Part shown: piece after piece, positions 38,401 to 45,666 of the stretch
Layout: the number at the start of each line of letters is the position of its first letter
Position numbering within the stretch: position 1 is the stretch's first letter
Source of the DNA: a bacterium
GTDB lineage: Bacteria; KSB1; UBA2214
Reading direction: 5' to 3'
Length of the DNA: 64,000 nt
Assembly (NCBI GenBank): GCA_029560815.1
Contig: JAKQKF010000250.1
Location: 62,001-126,000, forward strand
The notes under the pieces: model-generated
The model's input: the letters and a program-made list of their open reading frames with translations, nothing else
Told to the model about the DNA's origin: nothing
Database searches by the model: none
Made by a program: the position numbers and the translations under genes

Positions 38401-38463
38401 GCAGCAAAAGACAAGAATAAATCCCGTCCATCGCAAGAAATATCCTAATTTACTCCATCTCAT
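35431..38463 (-). CDS. Fusion: gluzincin-type peptidase, PD40 beta-propeller and outer membrane barrel
   Basis: A 1010-residue exported protein with three parts. Residues about 30-340: Peptidase_MA/M1-like domain with HEFSH (133-137) and downstream WMAEGMAQ, the third-ligand glutamate motif, so zinc protease activity is plausible. About 350-640: TolB/PD40 propeller repeats (FAAWSPDGRKLAY, GPRWSPDGRHIVF, DPWFSADGQRLYF). About 700-1010: a beta-barrel with GLRGYPYYSIEGRKMILG, close to the RGY/F motif of Omp85-type barrels, ending in YYLMALFDFMD with aromatic C-terminal residues. The start at 38463 gives a signal peptide (WTGFILVFCCYAAPILHAQ). An ATG at 38565 coupled to the upstream stop (TGATG) would add 34 residues. 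The exact role is unknown. Confidence 0.82.
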   Translation of the reverse strand: MRWSKLGYFLRWTGFILVFCCYAAPILHAQEEPINHPELDWYTLRTDHFQVHFHEGAERTARIVAKVAEEIYEPITSLYNYRPDGAIHFIIKDYDDNSNGAAYYYDNKVEIWAPQMTFILRGTHDWLRNVVTHEFSHMISLGAARKLPRKIPAFYLQAFGYEPEKRDDVLYGYPNVIASYPVAMTSVPMWMAEGMAQIQTPGLQYDLWDSHRDMLIRTAVVAGEQLTYDEMGVFGKNSLGNERTYNSGYALIRYIVRQHGQEALQKLADGLSRPLAFTAESAIRAATGRGGEVLYREWQEEMGRYYRQRLAVIDSHRVEGEILTPKGMGNTFAAWSPDGRKLAYCGSESSDYLSMTHLWLYDTATGKKKLLKRGVSSQISWSRDSNSLFYARIERGRHGSSLSDLFRYDLQSGKEKQLTRRMRAFGPDLSPDGSTLLCAVQKDGTDNLALLGSDGKHLRDLTAFSNGEGIMGPRWSPDGRHIVFSQARRHGRDLIILDADSGERTPLVVDDGDARDPWFSADGQRLYFAWDKSGIFNIYSIRPDGGDLKLWTNTSGGAFMPSLSAEGELVWSQFQYNGYKIARLRAPQSLPEEYARYAPADNADRLGLTEPATPAELAALRDHDDTRLPDIKAEPYEMTYGQISFLPRAMIDYKTLKLGSYFYASDVLERYSIFGGATLNPQMDLDAFAIVEMRRFKPTLFLELYSFSRHIEREIDVIEDYPEKVNAGIRFNILEADLGARINLTEGQTLRGAFVHSRYTSKIGDFFFKGIDWVSPANTYYIGNQFIATWNLNAVVPGVTSDINPRMGRKAELRYSYERNRFFEDFATDNSYGTLQEVYARYNYHRVELNWHEYLPAPWASRHGLSANIHAGWIDRPVDSFFNFFAGGLPGLRGYPYYSIEGRKMILGRFAYRLPLLTGVQKQFLHLNGGNLYLGAFFDYGNAFDEDKIDPGDFKKTAGGSLRLNGFSFYGFPTALSFEAAYGFDRIENGGQSYGREWRYYLMALFDFMD

Positions 38464-38564
38464 AAAAGAGTAGATCCTGGCATAATTCGTAAACTCGGCG
38501 TGCAGGAGCGTCCTTTCCTGATCAGCGGACAGGAAAGCCAGCTTGCATCTCTGGATTAACCGCA

Positions 38565-41500
38565 TCAATGTGTGACAGCAATTTTGATGATCTCGAAACG
38601 GCTATCACTCCCGGACTGGGCGGTCACCCGGGCGAAATAGACCCCGCTCTGCACCTTGCTCACCTCCCAGGCCATTTCGTGGTCGCCGGCATCCAGATTC
38701 TCGCGCGAGAGTTCCCCGACAAGGTTGCCGGCGAGGTCAAAAATGCGGACGAGGACCCGTTCGACAGGGCGGGCGAGGGTGAAGCGGATATTGGCGGCAC
38801 CTTCAGTCACCGGGTTGGGATACGAAAAGACTTTTTTCGCAAGCATAAGATCTGAACCCGGAACCGGGGTCACGGAGGCGCCCGCCAGTGCGAAGGTGCG
38901 CTGCGCTCCACCCGCCTCTCCCCACACCGTGCAGGTGCTACTTGCCGTGCCGAGGTCCCAGAGGTTGAGGCTGCCGTTGTTCCCGGCGGCGGCCATTTCG
39001 AGGATGCCGTCGCCATCCACATCCCCGAGGAGCAGGGCGCTCTCAGCCGATATTCCGCCGCTGAGGGGAAATCCCGGCTGATGTTCGCCGTGCTGGTTGA
39101 AGGCTTGAACCAGACCGTCACCGCCGGCGAAGGCGAGCCAGGCCTCGCTGTTGTCCAGCCGGCGCAGGAAGAGCGGGCTGCCCGGCTTGCCGGTGCTATC
39201 ACTGACGGCTGAAACGGCCGGATAGTTAAGGGTCATGGCTCCGGTGTACTCGAAAACGGCAGCGCCCTCGCGCGCCACGCAGAGGATCTCAGGCAGACCG
39301 TCGAGATCGATATCCCCGAGCGCCGGCGCGGTGATTCCGCTTAGAGCGACCGGGGGCTGATAGCCGCCCTGAAAGACGCCGTCGATGGAATACCTCTCCA
39401 GGGCCCCCTCCCTCCCGACCAGGGCGATCTCATAGCCCGGCACTCCGTCAAAATCGGCAACCAGGGGCTGGGCGGAAGTCAGGCTGCTCCCTTTCTGCCA
39501 GACCAGAGTCAGGGGATCGAGGCGCAGGGCGGTGATCAGGCCATCGTCGCAGGCGGCCACGATCAGGCCATCGGGAGAGACGGCCAGGCCTGAGACGGCG
39601 GAACCATTGCCTTCGAGGCTTGCGGCTACTGTCAGGGAGCCGCTGACGGGGTCAATACGGATGGCTGAAATTCTGCCGCGGCTGCTGCCGAGAATGAGGG
39701 CGGGATCGGCACCCCCGGTCAGGGCGATGCACATCGAGAGCGAATCGCCCAAGGGGTAAATGCCGCGCAGATCCAAAAGCCCGGGGGCTGAGGCCCTGGG
39801 CAAAAGATCGTAGGCCAGGATATCCCCGCCGGCCGAAAAGTAGTAGAGTTCCTCCCGGCCGTTCCGGTCAAGATCGGCGAAAAGAGGGGCGGAAGCCGGC
39901 GCGGCCAGAGGCCAGGCGATGACGTGGTTGCCTTCGGTGAAGGGTTTGGTGCCATCGCCGCGCCAGCCGTAGAGCCGGCCGTCGCGGGTGGCTGCGACCA
40001 GGAGGCCGCTCTCGCCGGCCGGGCCGGGCAGCAAGGCCAGGGAGGAAGGAACGAGGTTTTCACCCGCCGCCTCGAGGCGCGGGAAGCCGGGCTGAATGAG
40101 GCCGGAGCTGATGCGCAGGGTCATCACCGTGTCCGGAGGGGAAAACTGGTCGAGGCGGATCCGGGTGACGGCGCCGCTGTAGGCCCCGCTGTTGGGAATA
40201 GAGGCCTCCGAGAAGACGACCTGATCGCTCTCATTGACGATCTTGTGGGATTCGTTGCCGGCCCACCAGGGGTCCCACCAGTCGCCGCTTTCGGTGCCGT
40301 AGCCGGCATCGAGAAAATTGTAGATATAACCGATATCCTGGGCGCCGTCGCACTCGACCAGGTCGACGCCGCGATGGTCGCGGTTGTTGTTGACGGTGTT
40401 GGCGGTGAGGTTGGCGGCGATCACCTCCTCATCGACATGCCAGATGAGAAGGCCCGAGCCGGGCAGGCCGAAATCGTATTCGTCAATCCGCGTGAGCACA
40501 CCGATTCCGGATGGAGCGACGACGCGGCCGGTGGAGTCGAACTCCGCCTTGCGCCCGTTCTCATCGCGGCCGATGGTGATACGATCGCGGTTGGGGTCAC
40601 GCTGACGGTTCTCGATGAGATAATACTCGCTAGAGGTCACCGGCACCTTGAGAATGCGGGGTGCGGAGCCGGTACGGGAGCTGCCGATGCGGACTTCCGC
40701 AGCGCTCTGAACGGTGAGCGCTTCGTCCCAGCCCATATAGATCTTTTCCCAGGCGCTGGGCTCGGCTGGAATGAAGCCCTGAAAATTATAGGAGCCCTGG
40801 TCCATCAGCCCCCAGGAGCCGATGCCGGCCCGGCCACTCTCGGTATCGAAGAGGCTGGGCATGCCGATCTGGCTGCCGAAAAGCAGGGTCATGGTGCCGA
40901 GCAGCCCGAGAGTGTAGGATTCCTGGTTCTGGGTTTCGGGCAGAATGATACCGTCCCGCAGATAGACCCCGCCCAGGCACTCGATGCCCTTGAAAGTGGC
41001 GGGATCCTGGCCCAGTCCGGCGGCCAGCGAGGGGGCATCCATATAGACCGACTGGATATCGTAGGGTGTAGTGTCGAAATCGAAGGCGAAATCCTGGCCC
41101 ACCCCCGCATGAAAGACCATCAGATAATCATAGCGGCTGAAATCGATCCCGCCCCCGGCCGCAGCCAGCTGCACGGCGTCGCGGAGAAGCTCGGCCCAGC
41201 GCTGCTGCTGTTTCTTTTCGTCTTCCTGTCCGCTGTAATAAACCATGTCGTGGGCGAGCTGGTAGGCCTCGGTCGCGGCTTCGGGAAAGACCTCCCCCGT
41301 CACCCGCAGCCGGTTCCCGGAGACACGGGAGAAATAGCTGTCCAGGGCGAGAAGCTGGTGCTGAAAATAGCTGCGGTCGTGGGGAGAACGGTCGAGGGAA
41401 TAGGTGGTCGAGGTGCCATAGTCGAAACGGCCTGTGCCGGTCGTGGTCGCCACCTGATCCTGGACGAACTCGACACGTAAAGCAAGGACGTGCAGCAGGG

Positions 41501-41636
41501 AATCGCTCGCACTGCGGCTGGAGAATCCGCGCGCGCCATCGAGCCTGGCGGCGGCTTGACGGGGGGCAGCGCCGATGATGAGGGGCGTGACGAGGCCCAG
41601 TAAGAGAAGCAGGGTGATCAGAGAGCGTCTTTGCAT
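38565..41636 (-). CDS. M6-protease-like surface protein lacking the HExxH motif, with FG-GAP repeats and T9SS-type C-terminus
   Basis: A 1023-residue exported protein. The N-terminal 330 residues follow M6 (immune inhibitor A-like) peptidases: LALRVEFVQD, DYLMVFHAG, then GIGSWGLMDQGSYN and PSAWEKIYMGW. At the place of the metal site HEFGHxLGLPxLYD it reads LLFGSQIGMPSLFD (LLFGS at 251-255), so both His and the Glu are gone and it should not be a zinc protease. Later parts show FG-GAP/propeller repeats (PLFADLDRNGREELY, LGDIDLDGLPEIL, LLGDVDGDGILEM) and a sorting domain (SYPNPVTEGAANIRFTL). It lies downstream of porV and overlaps the next gene's possible start. Confidence 0.83.
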   Translation of the reverse strand: MQRRSLITLLLLLGLVTPLIIGAAPRQAAARLDGARGFSSRSASDSLLHVLALRVEFVQDQVATTTGTGRFDYGTSTTYSLDRSPHDRSYFQHQLLALDSYFSRVSGNRLRVTGEVFPEAATEAYQLAHDMVYYSGQEDEKKQQQRWAELLRDAVQLAAAGGGIDFSRYDYLMVFHAGVGQDFAFDFDTTPYDIQSVYMDAPSLAAGLGQDPATFKGIECLGGVYLRDGIILPETQNQESYTLGLLGTMTLLFGSQIGMPSLFDTESGRAGIGSWGLMDQGSYNFQGFIPAEPSAWEKIYMGWDEALTVQSAAEVRIGSSRTGSAPRILKVPVTSSEYYLIENRQRDPNRDRITIGRDENGRKAEFDSTGRVVAPSGIGVLTRIDEYDFGLPGSGLLIWHVDEEVIAANLTANTVNNNRDHRGVDLVECDGAQDIGYIYNFLDAGYGTESGDWWDPWWAGNESHKIVNESDQVVFSEASIPNSGAYSGAVTRIRLDQFSPPDTVMTLRISSGLIQPGFPRLEAAGENLVPSSLALLPGPAGESGLLVAATRDGRLYGWRGDGTKPFTEGNHVIAWPLAAPASAPLFADLDRNGREELYYFSAGGDILAYDLLPRASAPGLLDLRGIYPLGDSLSMCIALTGGADPALILGSSRGRISAIRIDPVSGSLTVAASLEGNGSAVSGLAVSPDGLIVAACDDGLITALRLDPLTLVWQKGSSLTSAQPLVADFDGVPGYEIALVGREGALERYSIDGVFQGGYQPPVALSGITAPALGDIDLDGLPEILCVAREGAAVFEYTGAMTLNYPAVSAVSDSTGKPGSPLFLRRLDNSEAWLAFAGGDGLVQAFNQHGEHQPGFPLSGGISAESALLLGDVDGDGILEMAAAGNNGSLNLWDLGTASSTCTVWGEAGGAQRTFALAGASVTPVPGSDLMLAKKVFSYPNPVTEGAANIRFTLARPVERVLVRIFDLAGNLVGELSRENLDAGDHEMAWEVSKVQSGVYFARVTAQSGSDSRFEIIKIAVTH

Positions 41637-41670
41637 GGGGCGACCCGGTAAAAGACAGTGAGAGCAGGGT

Positions 41671-41701
41671 ATTATAGTGCGAAGGGCAAAAGCTTTGACA
41701 A
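41671..41701 (-). promoter_or_regulatory. Candidate promoter for the M6-like gene
   Basis: On the minus strand, TTGTCA (41701-41696), 19 bases, then a perfect TATAAT (41676-41671). It overlaps the terminator hairpin of porV, so a new transcript may begin there. The spacer is somewhat long. Confidence 0.35.
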
Positions 41702-41714
41702 ACTTTTGCCCTTC
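41681..41714 (-). terminator. Hairpin after porV, probable terminator
   Basis: A perfect 12-bp stem, gaagggcaaaag with cttttgcccttc, around a 10-base loop, 22 bases after the porV stop. It lacks a clean T-run but is strong and well placed. Confidence 0.55.
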
Positions 41715-41736
41715 CGCGGATTGAACAAGGGAATGG

Positions 41737-42810
41737 CTAGAAGCCGATGCTCAGCGAAAAGCGCATGGTGTTGGCCAGCGGATGGCCCTCATCGGCGGAG
41801 ACATAGCTGAAATCGAAACGGTAGAGATTGTAGGCGATGCCGGCACCGAGGCTGAAATAATCCACCTTGCCATCCTGGTCCCAATAATAACCGGCGCGCA
41901 ACGCAAAGAGGTCGTTGTACCAGTACTCGGCGCCGCCGCTGACGATCCCCTTGAAGACATTCTCGGTGGTGGTGTCTTTTTCACTGATGGTCTTTTTCTC
42001 TTCAAACCAGGGCGAGGTGAAGATAGCCTTGTAAAAGGGATCCGAGGTGCCATCCGAATAGCGCTTTACCATGGTCTTGTTGACATCGGCAACGAAAGTC
42101 AGCTTGTTGTATTTATTGTTGATGGCATGAGCGGCGAATCCGACTCGGAGGTTGGTCGGCAGCGGATCAGCCTGGGCGGCGTCAATGTATGTAATCTTGG
42201 GACCCATATTGGAGAGGTTGGCGCCGACGCTGAAACGGCTGGAGACCTTGTACAGGGTGGCGAGGTCAAAGCCGAAAGCACTGGCACGGCCATCCCCCTC
42301 TTCGGAACCTGCACCAAAGGGGGAGAGATTCGACTGGATGAAACGCGCGCCGAGGCCGACAGCCCACTTTTCGCTCAGCTGGGTGCCGTAGGTGAGTGAA
42401 ACGGCGTATTCGTTGCTCGAGAACTCGCCGATGGGATCGGGACCCGATTCATCGGTGCGCGATTGCGTGCCCAGATTGAGGTAGGTCACGTTGATGCCGA
42501 TGGTGCCGATGTTCTCGAAATGATGACGATAGGCGCCGAACTCATAAAAGAGATCCGTGCCGAGCTGGGGGAGCCAGTTGGTGTGCATCAGCGTGATCTC
42601 CTTGCCGCGCTGAAAGCCGAGGCCGGCCGGATTGTAATAGACCGCCGTGGCATCGTCGGCCAGAGCGACAAAGGCCTCGCCCATGCCTGCAGCGCGGGCG
42701 CCGGGCGAAATCTGCAAAAAGAGCACTGCGGATTCACTTACGGCGAGCGCGGGAACGACAGAGGCCAGTACGACAACCGCTGCGATCAGGGATTTAAAAA
42801 CGTTTTTCAT
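41737..42810 (-). CDS. porV: PorV-family outer membrane protein
   Basis: A 357-residue outer membrane barrel protein. Seen: signal peptide (SLIAAVVVLASVVPALA) and the PorV/LptO hallmark LQISPGARAAGMGEAFVALADDATAVYYNPAGLGF, alternating strands throughout and the terminal strand NTMRFSLSIGF. In T9SS, PorV binds the C-terminal signal of cargo after translocation and hands it to the sortase complex. This copy is closer to that hallmark than the second PorV-like gene at 26448. The start at 42810 has AGGAGG five bases upstream. It follows a long structured leader, so its expression may depend on read-through of a terminator there. Confidence 0.87.
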   Translation of the reverse strand: MKNVFKSLIAAVVVLASVVPALAVSESAVLFLQISPGARAAGMGEAFVALADDATAVYYNPAGLGFQRGKEITLMHTNWLPQLGTDLFYEFGAYRHHFENIGTIGINVTYLNLGTQSRTDESGPDPIGEFSSNEYAVSLTYGTQLSEKWAVGLGARFIQSNLSPFGAGSEEGDGRASAFGFDLATLYKVSSRFSVGANLSNMGPKITYIDAAQADPLPTNLRVGFAAHAINNKYNKLTFVADVNKTMVKRYSDGTSDPFYKAIFTSPWFEEKKTISEKDTTTENVFKGIVSGGAEYWYNDLFALRAGYYWDQDGKVDYFSLGAGIAYNLYRFDFSYVSADEGHPLANTMRFSLSIGF

Positions 42811-42854
42811 GACAACCTCCTGGTGAAGACGATATCTAATCCTGAATTGAGTCC

Positions 42855-42910
42855 AAAAAAAATCCGAATGCCGGGCTTTTGATGATAGCTTCTCGCCGAA
42901 CGACATTCGG
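42855..42910 (-). terminator. T-run terminator just upstream of porV (possible attenuator)
   Basis: On the minus strand CCGAATG (42910-42904) pairs with CATTCGG (42870-42864), followed by ATTTTTTTTGG. The 33 bases between the arms can form a smaller inner fold. It ends 45 bases before the porV start, and no promoter was seen after it. Confidence 0.6.
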
Positions 42911-42927
42911 AAAAGTAAAAAGCAAGA

Positions 42928-43024
42928 AGCCTATACAGAGATTCGTTAAAGCGCTCGCACAGCTAATTTTTGAGCGGATGCGTGGTCAAAAATTATGGAA
43001 ATCTTTAACGAAAGGGTATAGGCT
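42928..43024. repeat. Long composite inverted repeat (three stacked stems)
   Basis: Three nested arms: agcctatac/gtataggct (42928-42936 and 43016-43024), ttcgttaaag/ctttaacgaa (42942-42951 and 43003-43012) and taatttttga/tcaaaaatta (42964-42973 and 42986-42995), with a 12-base top loop. It could be an RNA hairpin or a small inverted-repeat element. Confidence 0.75.
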
Positions 43025-43166
43025 CGCTCCTGTATGTTCTAACTCTGTTACTGTGTTAAAAGTTAACAACGAAAATAGAAATTTGCAAGCACTTTTTTCA
43101 GTACAGATGACAATACAATAATCATACCAGAAGAGATGCTTCCAAGGCTGCAGAGTCCAGCGTATC

Positions 43167-43195
43167 TTTATAATTTGATTATTATAGCCTTACAA
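43167..43195 (-). promoter_or_regulatory. Candidate promoter of the porV leader
   Basis: On the minus strand, TTGTAA (43195-43190), exactly 17 bases, then TATAAA (43172-43167). A second TATAAT occurs in the spacer (43186-43181). The predicted start is near 43160. Confidence 0.5.
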
Positions 43196-43300
43196 GAAAT
43201 CGCCCTGACGCCGCATGGTCACCCCTCTGCATCGGAGTGTCTCAAAATTGAAACAGTCGCATGACTTTCGGCCACATACATCGGATATAACCCGAAAAGA

Positions 43301-43352
43301 GGGGCTTTTGTTCCCGTCAAAACTGGCGTTTAAGCCCTGGCGCCAAAGCCCC
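43301..43352 (-). terminator. Hairpin downstream of gcvH, possible operon terminator
   Basis: Outer arms ggggcttt and aaagcccc enclose a second stem (tggcg/cgcca). On the minus strand it follows the gcvH stop by about 25 bases and is followed by TCTTTTC, a modest T-tract. Confidence 0.4.
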
Positions 43353-43377
43353 CCTTCCAGTGCGGGTGGGGGTCCGC

Positions 43378-43755
43378 TTACCCGACCAGCTGTTTGTAGG
43401 CATCCGCCTTGAGCAGGTTTGCCAGCTCCCCGGCCGAGGAGAGGCGGACCTTGACCATCCATCCTTCGCCATAGGGATCCTTGTTGACGGTCTCGGGAGC
43501 GTCTGTCAGCAGGGGATTGACCTCGACAACCTCACCGGAGGCCGGCGCAAAGAGGTCAGAGACCGCCTTGACCGCTTCGATGGTGCCAAAGGCGTCGGCC
43601 TGCTTGACGGCCGTGCCCACCGCCGGCAGCTCGACAAAGACCACATCGCCCAGCTCGCCCTGGGCGTAATCGGTGATGCCGACCACAGCGACGTCGCCCT
43701 CGACGCGAACCCATTCATGTTCATTGGTGTACAGGAGATCTTCAGGGACTGTCAT
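43378..43755 (-). CDS. gcvH: Glycine cleavage system H protein
   Basis: A 125-residue lipoyl carrier that shuttles the aminomethyl group between P, T and L proteins of glycine cleavage. Seen: the N-terminal YTNEHEWV motif, GDVVFVELP, lipoyl lysine K63 in [12 protein letters not shown] and [13 protein letters not shown] near the end; length is typical. Its ATG overlaps the accC stop (ATGA), so it is the last gene of a very long operon. No gcvP, gcvT or lpd is in the window, so the partners must be elsewhere, or this copy serves lipoate transfer. Confidence 0.95.
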   Translation of the reverse strand: MTVPEDLLYTNEHEWVRVEGDVAVVGITDYAQGELGDVVFVELPAVGTAVKQADAFGTIEAVKAVSDLFAPASGEVVEVNPLLTDAPETVNKDPYGEGWMVKVRLSSAGELANLLKADAYKQLVG

Positions 43756-45113
43756 GGTTTTCCTCCGTTGGTTTTCAGGATGAACTGTTCGATGTAACTG
43801 GTGTTGATATTGCCGGAACGAAAATTCTCTTCGCTGAGGATCTGTTTGTGCAGGGGGATGGTGGTGAAAATACCCTCGACGATGAACTCATCCAGAGCGC
43901 GCTGCATGCGAATGATGGCCTCCTCCCGGGTCGGGGCGTGGACGATCAGCTTGGCGATCAGGGAGTCATAATTGGGCGGCAGCAGATACTGGGCATAGGC
44001 GTGGGTGTCGACGCGCACCCCCATCCCGCCCGGTACGTGCAGGCTGGTGATCGTGCCCGGCGAAGGGCGGAAGCCGTGGGCCGGATCTTCTGCATTGATC
44101 CGGCACTCGAGGGCATGGCCGCGCATCTTCCAGAAGCGCAGATCGGCGCGCAGCCGGGCCCCGGCGGCGAGGCGGATCTGCTCCTTGACGAGATCGAGCC
44201 CGAAAACCATCTCCGTGACCGGATGTTCGACCTGGATGCGGGTGTTCATTTCCATGAAATAAAAATGGCCGCGGCTGTCGAGCAGAAACTCGATCGTCCC
44301 GGCGCTGCTGTAATGAACCCGTTTGGCCCCCTTGACAGCGGCCGCGCTCATCTCGCGGCGCAGCCGCGGGGTGACCACGGGCGAGGGGCTCTCCTCGATC
44401 AGCTTCTGATGCTTGCGCTGCACCGAGCATTCACGCTCGCCCAGGGCGACGACATTGCCGTAGACATCACCAAGAAGCTGCACCTCGATATGGCGAGGCG
44501 ACTCGAAATACTTTTCGATATAGAGATCGGCATTGCTGAAGGCGGCCCTGGCCTCGCTCTGGGCGGTATTATAGGCATTGGCCAACTCGTGGGCGAAGCG
44601 CACCACGCGCATACCGCGCCCTCCGCCGCCCGCCACCGCCTTGATGATGACCGGATAGCCGATCCGCGCCGCCACCTCCGCTGCCGCCTTGACGCTGTGA
44701 ACGGTGCCGTCAGAGCCGGGAATGACCGGCACCCCTGCGCTGCGCATGGTCTCCTTGGCGCGGGCCTTGTCCCCCATCAGGGAGATCACCTCCGGGGTCG
44801 GACCGATGAAAACAATTCCGCAGGAGGTGCAAATGTCCGCAAAATGGGCATTCTCGGCCAGAAAACCGTAGCCCGGGTGGATGGCCTCGGCGTTGGTGAT
44901 CTCGGCGGCGCTGATGAGATGGGGAATGTTCAGATAGCTTTTGGGGCTGGGGGCGGGACCGATGCAGACCGCCTCGTCCGCAAAGCGGATGTGCAGGCTG
45001 TTGGCATCCGCCTCGCTGTATACCGCCACCGTGGCGATGCCAAGTTCCTTGCAGGCGCGGATGATACGCAGGGCGATCTCACCGCGGTTGGCTATGAGGA
45101 TTTTCTTGAACAA
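43752..45113 (-). CDS. accC: Biotin carboxylase subunit of acetyl-CoA carboxylase
   Basis: A 453-residue biotin carboxylase, which carboxylates the biotin on AccB with ATP and bicarbonate in the first step of fatty acid synthesis. Seen: [30 protein letters not shown], the ATP-grasp glycine-rich loop [14 protein letters not shown], and [16 protein letters not shown] with catalytic Arg. The start appears to be TTG at 45113, since the conserved N-terminus begins there and no ATG is available; AGGGA lies upstream. It follows accB by 43 bases and overlaps gcvH by four. Confidence 0.96.
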   Translation of the reverse strand: MFKKILIANRGEIALRIIRACKELGIATVAVYSEADANSLHIRFADEAVCIGPAPSPKSYLNIPHLISAAEITNAEAIHPGYGFLAENAHFADICTSCGIVFIGPTPEVISLMGDKARAKETMRSAGVPVIPGSDGTVHSVKAAAEVAARIGYPVIIKAVAGGGGRGMRVVRFAHELANAYNTAQSEARAAFSNADLYIEKYFESPRHIEVQLLGDVYGNVVALGERECSVQRKHQKLIEESPSPVVTPRLRREMSAAAVKGAKRVHYSSAGTIEFLLDSRGHFYFMEMNTRIQVEHPVTEMVFGLDLVKEQIRLAAGARLRADLRFWKMRGHALECRINAEDPAHGFRPSPGTITSLHVPGGMGVRVDTHAYAQYLLPPNYDSLIAKLIVHAPTREEAIIRMQRALDEFIVEGIFTTIPLHKQILSEENFRSGNINTSYIEQFILKTNGGKP

Positions 45114-45156
45114 ATAGTTCCCTGATTAATGGTCAGAACCGGTCAGACATCCCCGG

Positions 45157-45639
45157 TCAGGAAGCAGGTTCCACCAGAAATAGAGGCTGATTGTATTCCA
45201 CAGGCTGGCCGTTCTGGGCCAGTATCCTGACGATTCTGCCGCTGCACTCCGCCTCGATCTCGTTCATCAGTTTCATCGCCTCGATGATGCAGAGCACCTT
45301 GCCGGGCTCGACCGCGTCGCCCTCGCGTATGTAGGGATCAGCCTCCGGTGCGGGCGCGCGATAAAAAGTCCCCACCATGGGCGCCTTGATCTCGACCAGG
45401 TTGCCCGGATTATCCGCCGGCGCCGGAGTCATCGCGGCAGGGGTGTGATGGGGCAGCGGGGTTACCGCCGGCTGCGAGGCCGCGGTCACGATCTCGATGC
45501 CTGTACTGCGTCCGCTGCCCGTCCCGGCGATCCCCTTGCTGATGCGGACCTTGCGCCCCCACCAGTAGGTGATTTCCAGCTCGCCGATCTGGCTCTCTTC
45601 CACTATTTTAACCAGTTCCCTGATCTCTCTGGCACGCAT
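45157..45639 (-). CDS. accB: Biotin carboxyl carrier protein of acetyl-CoA carboxylase
   Basis: A 160-residue BCCP. Residues 1-35 form the usual N-terminal oligomerisation region ([14 protein letters not shown]), then an Ala/Pro-rich linker (about 40-80) and the biotinyl domain with [12 protein letters not shown] and biotin site K123 in EAMKLMNEI. It carries carboxybiotin between AccC and the transferase AccAD (not in the window). AGGAG precedes the ATG by six bases. Confidence 0.96.
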   Translation of the reverse strand: MRAREIRELVKIVEESQIGELEITYWWGRKVRISKGIAGTGSGRSTGIEIVTAASQPAVTPLPHHTPAAMTPAPADNPGNLVEIKAPMVGTFYRAPAPEADPYIREGDAVEPGKVLCIIEAMKLMNEIEAECSGRIVRILAQNGQPVEYNQPLFLVEPAS

Positions 45640-45666
45640 GCATACTCCTCTTGGTTGGTCGCGGGG

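Larger units (their letters stand above)
42855..43160 (-). ncRNA. Candidate structured leader or small RNA before porV
   Basis: The transcript predicted from the promoter at 43195-43167 to the terminator at 42855 would be about 300 bases and carries the composite hairpin. It matches no RNA family I recognise. It may be an independent small RNA or the attenuated leader of porV. Confidence 0.35.
42811..43377. other. AT-rich 567-base intergenic region with leader elements
   Basis: This is the longest gene-free stretch. In minus-strand order it holds a hairpin after gcvH (43352-43301), a promoter (43195-43167), a long composite hairpin (43024-42928), a T-run terminator (42910-42855) and the porV ribosome site. 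Short open frames here have no coding character. Confidence 0.7.

Noticed and set aside
42879..43121. 80-codon plus-strand open frame in the porV leader
   Set aside because: It overlaps the hairpin, begins without a ribosome site and is best explained by low stop density by chance.
42811..43377. A glycine riboswitch near gcvH
   Set aside because: The region is downstream of gcvH, and the composite hairpin does not resemble the glycine aptamer.
43190..43462. 90-codon minus-strand open frame overlapping the gcvH end
   Set aside because: It overlaps gcvH in another frame and shows no coding character.
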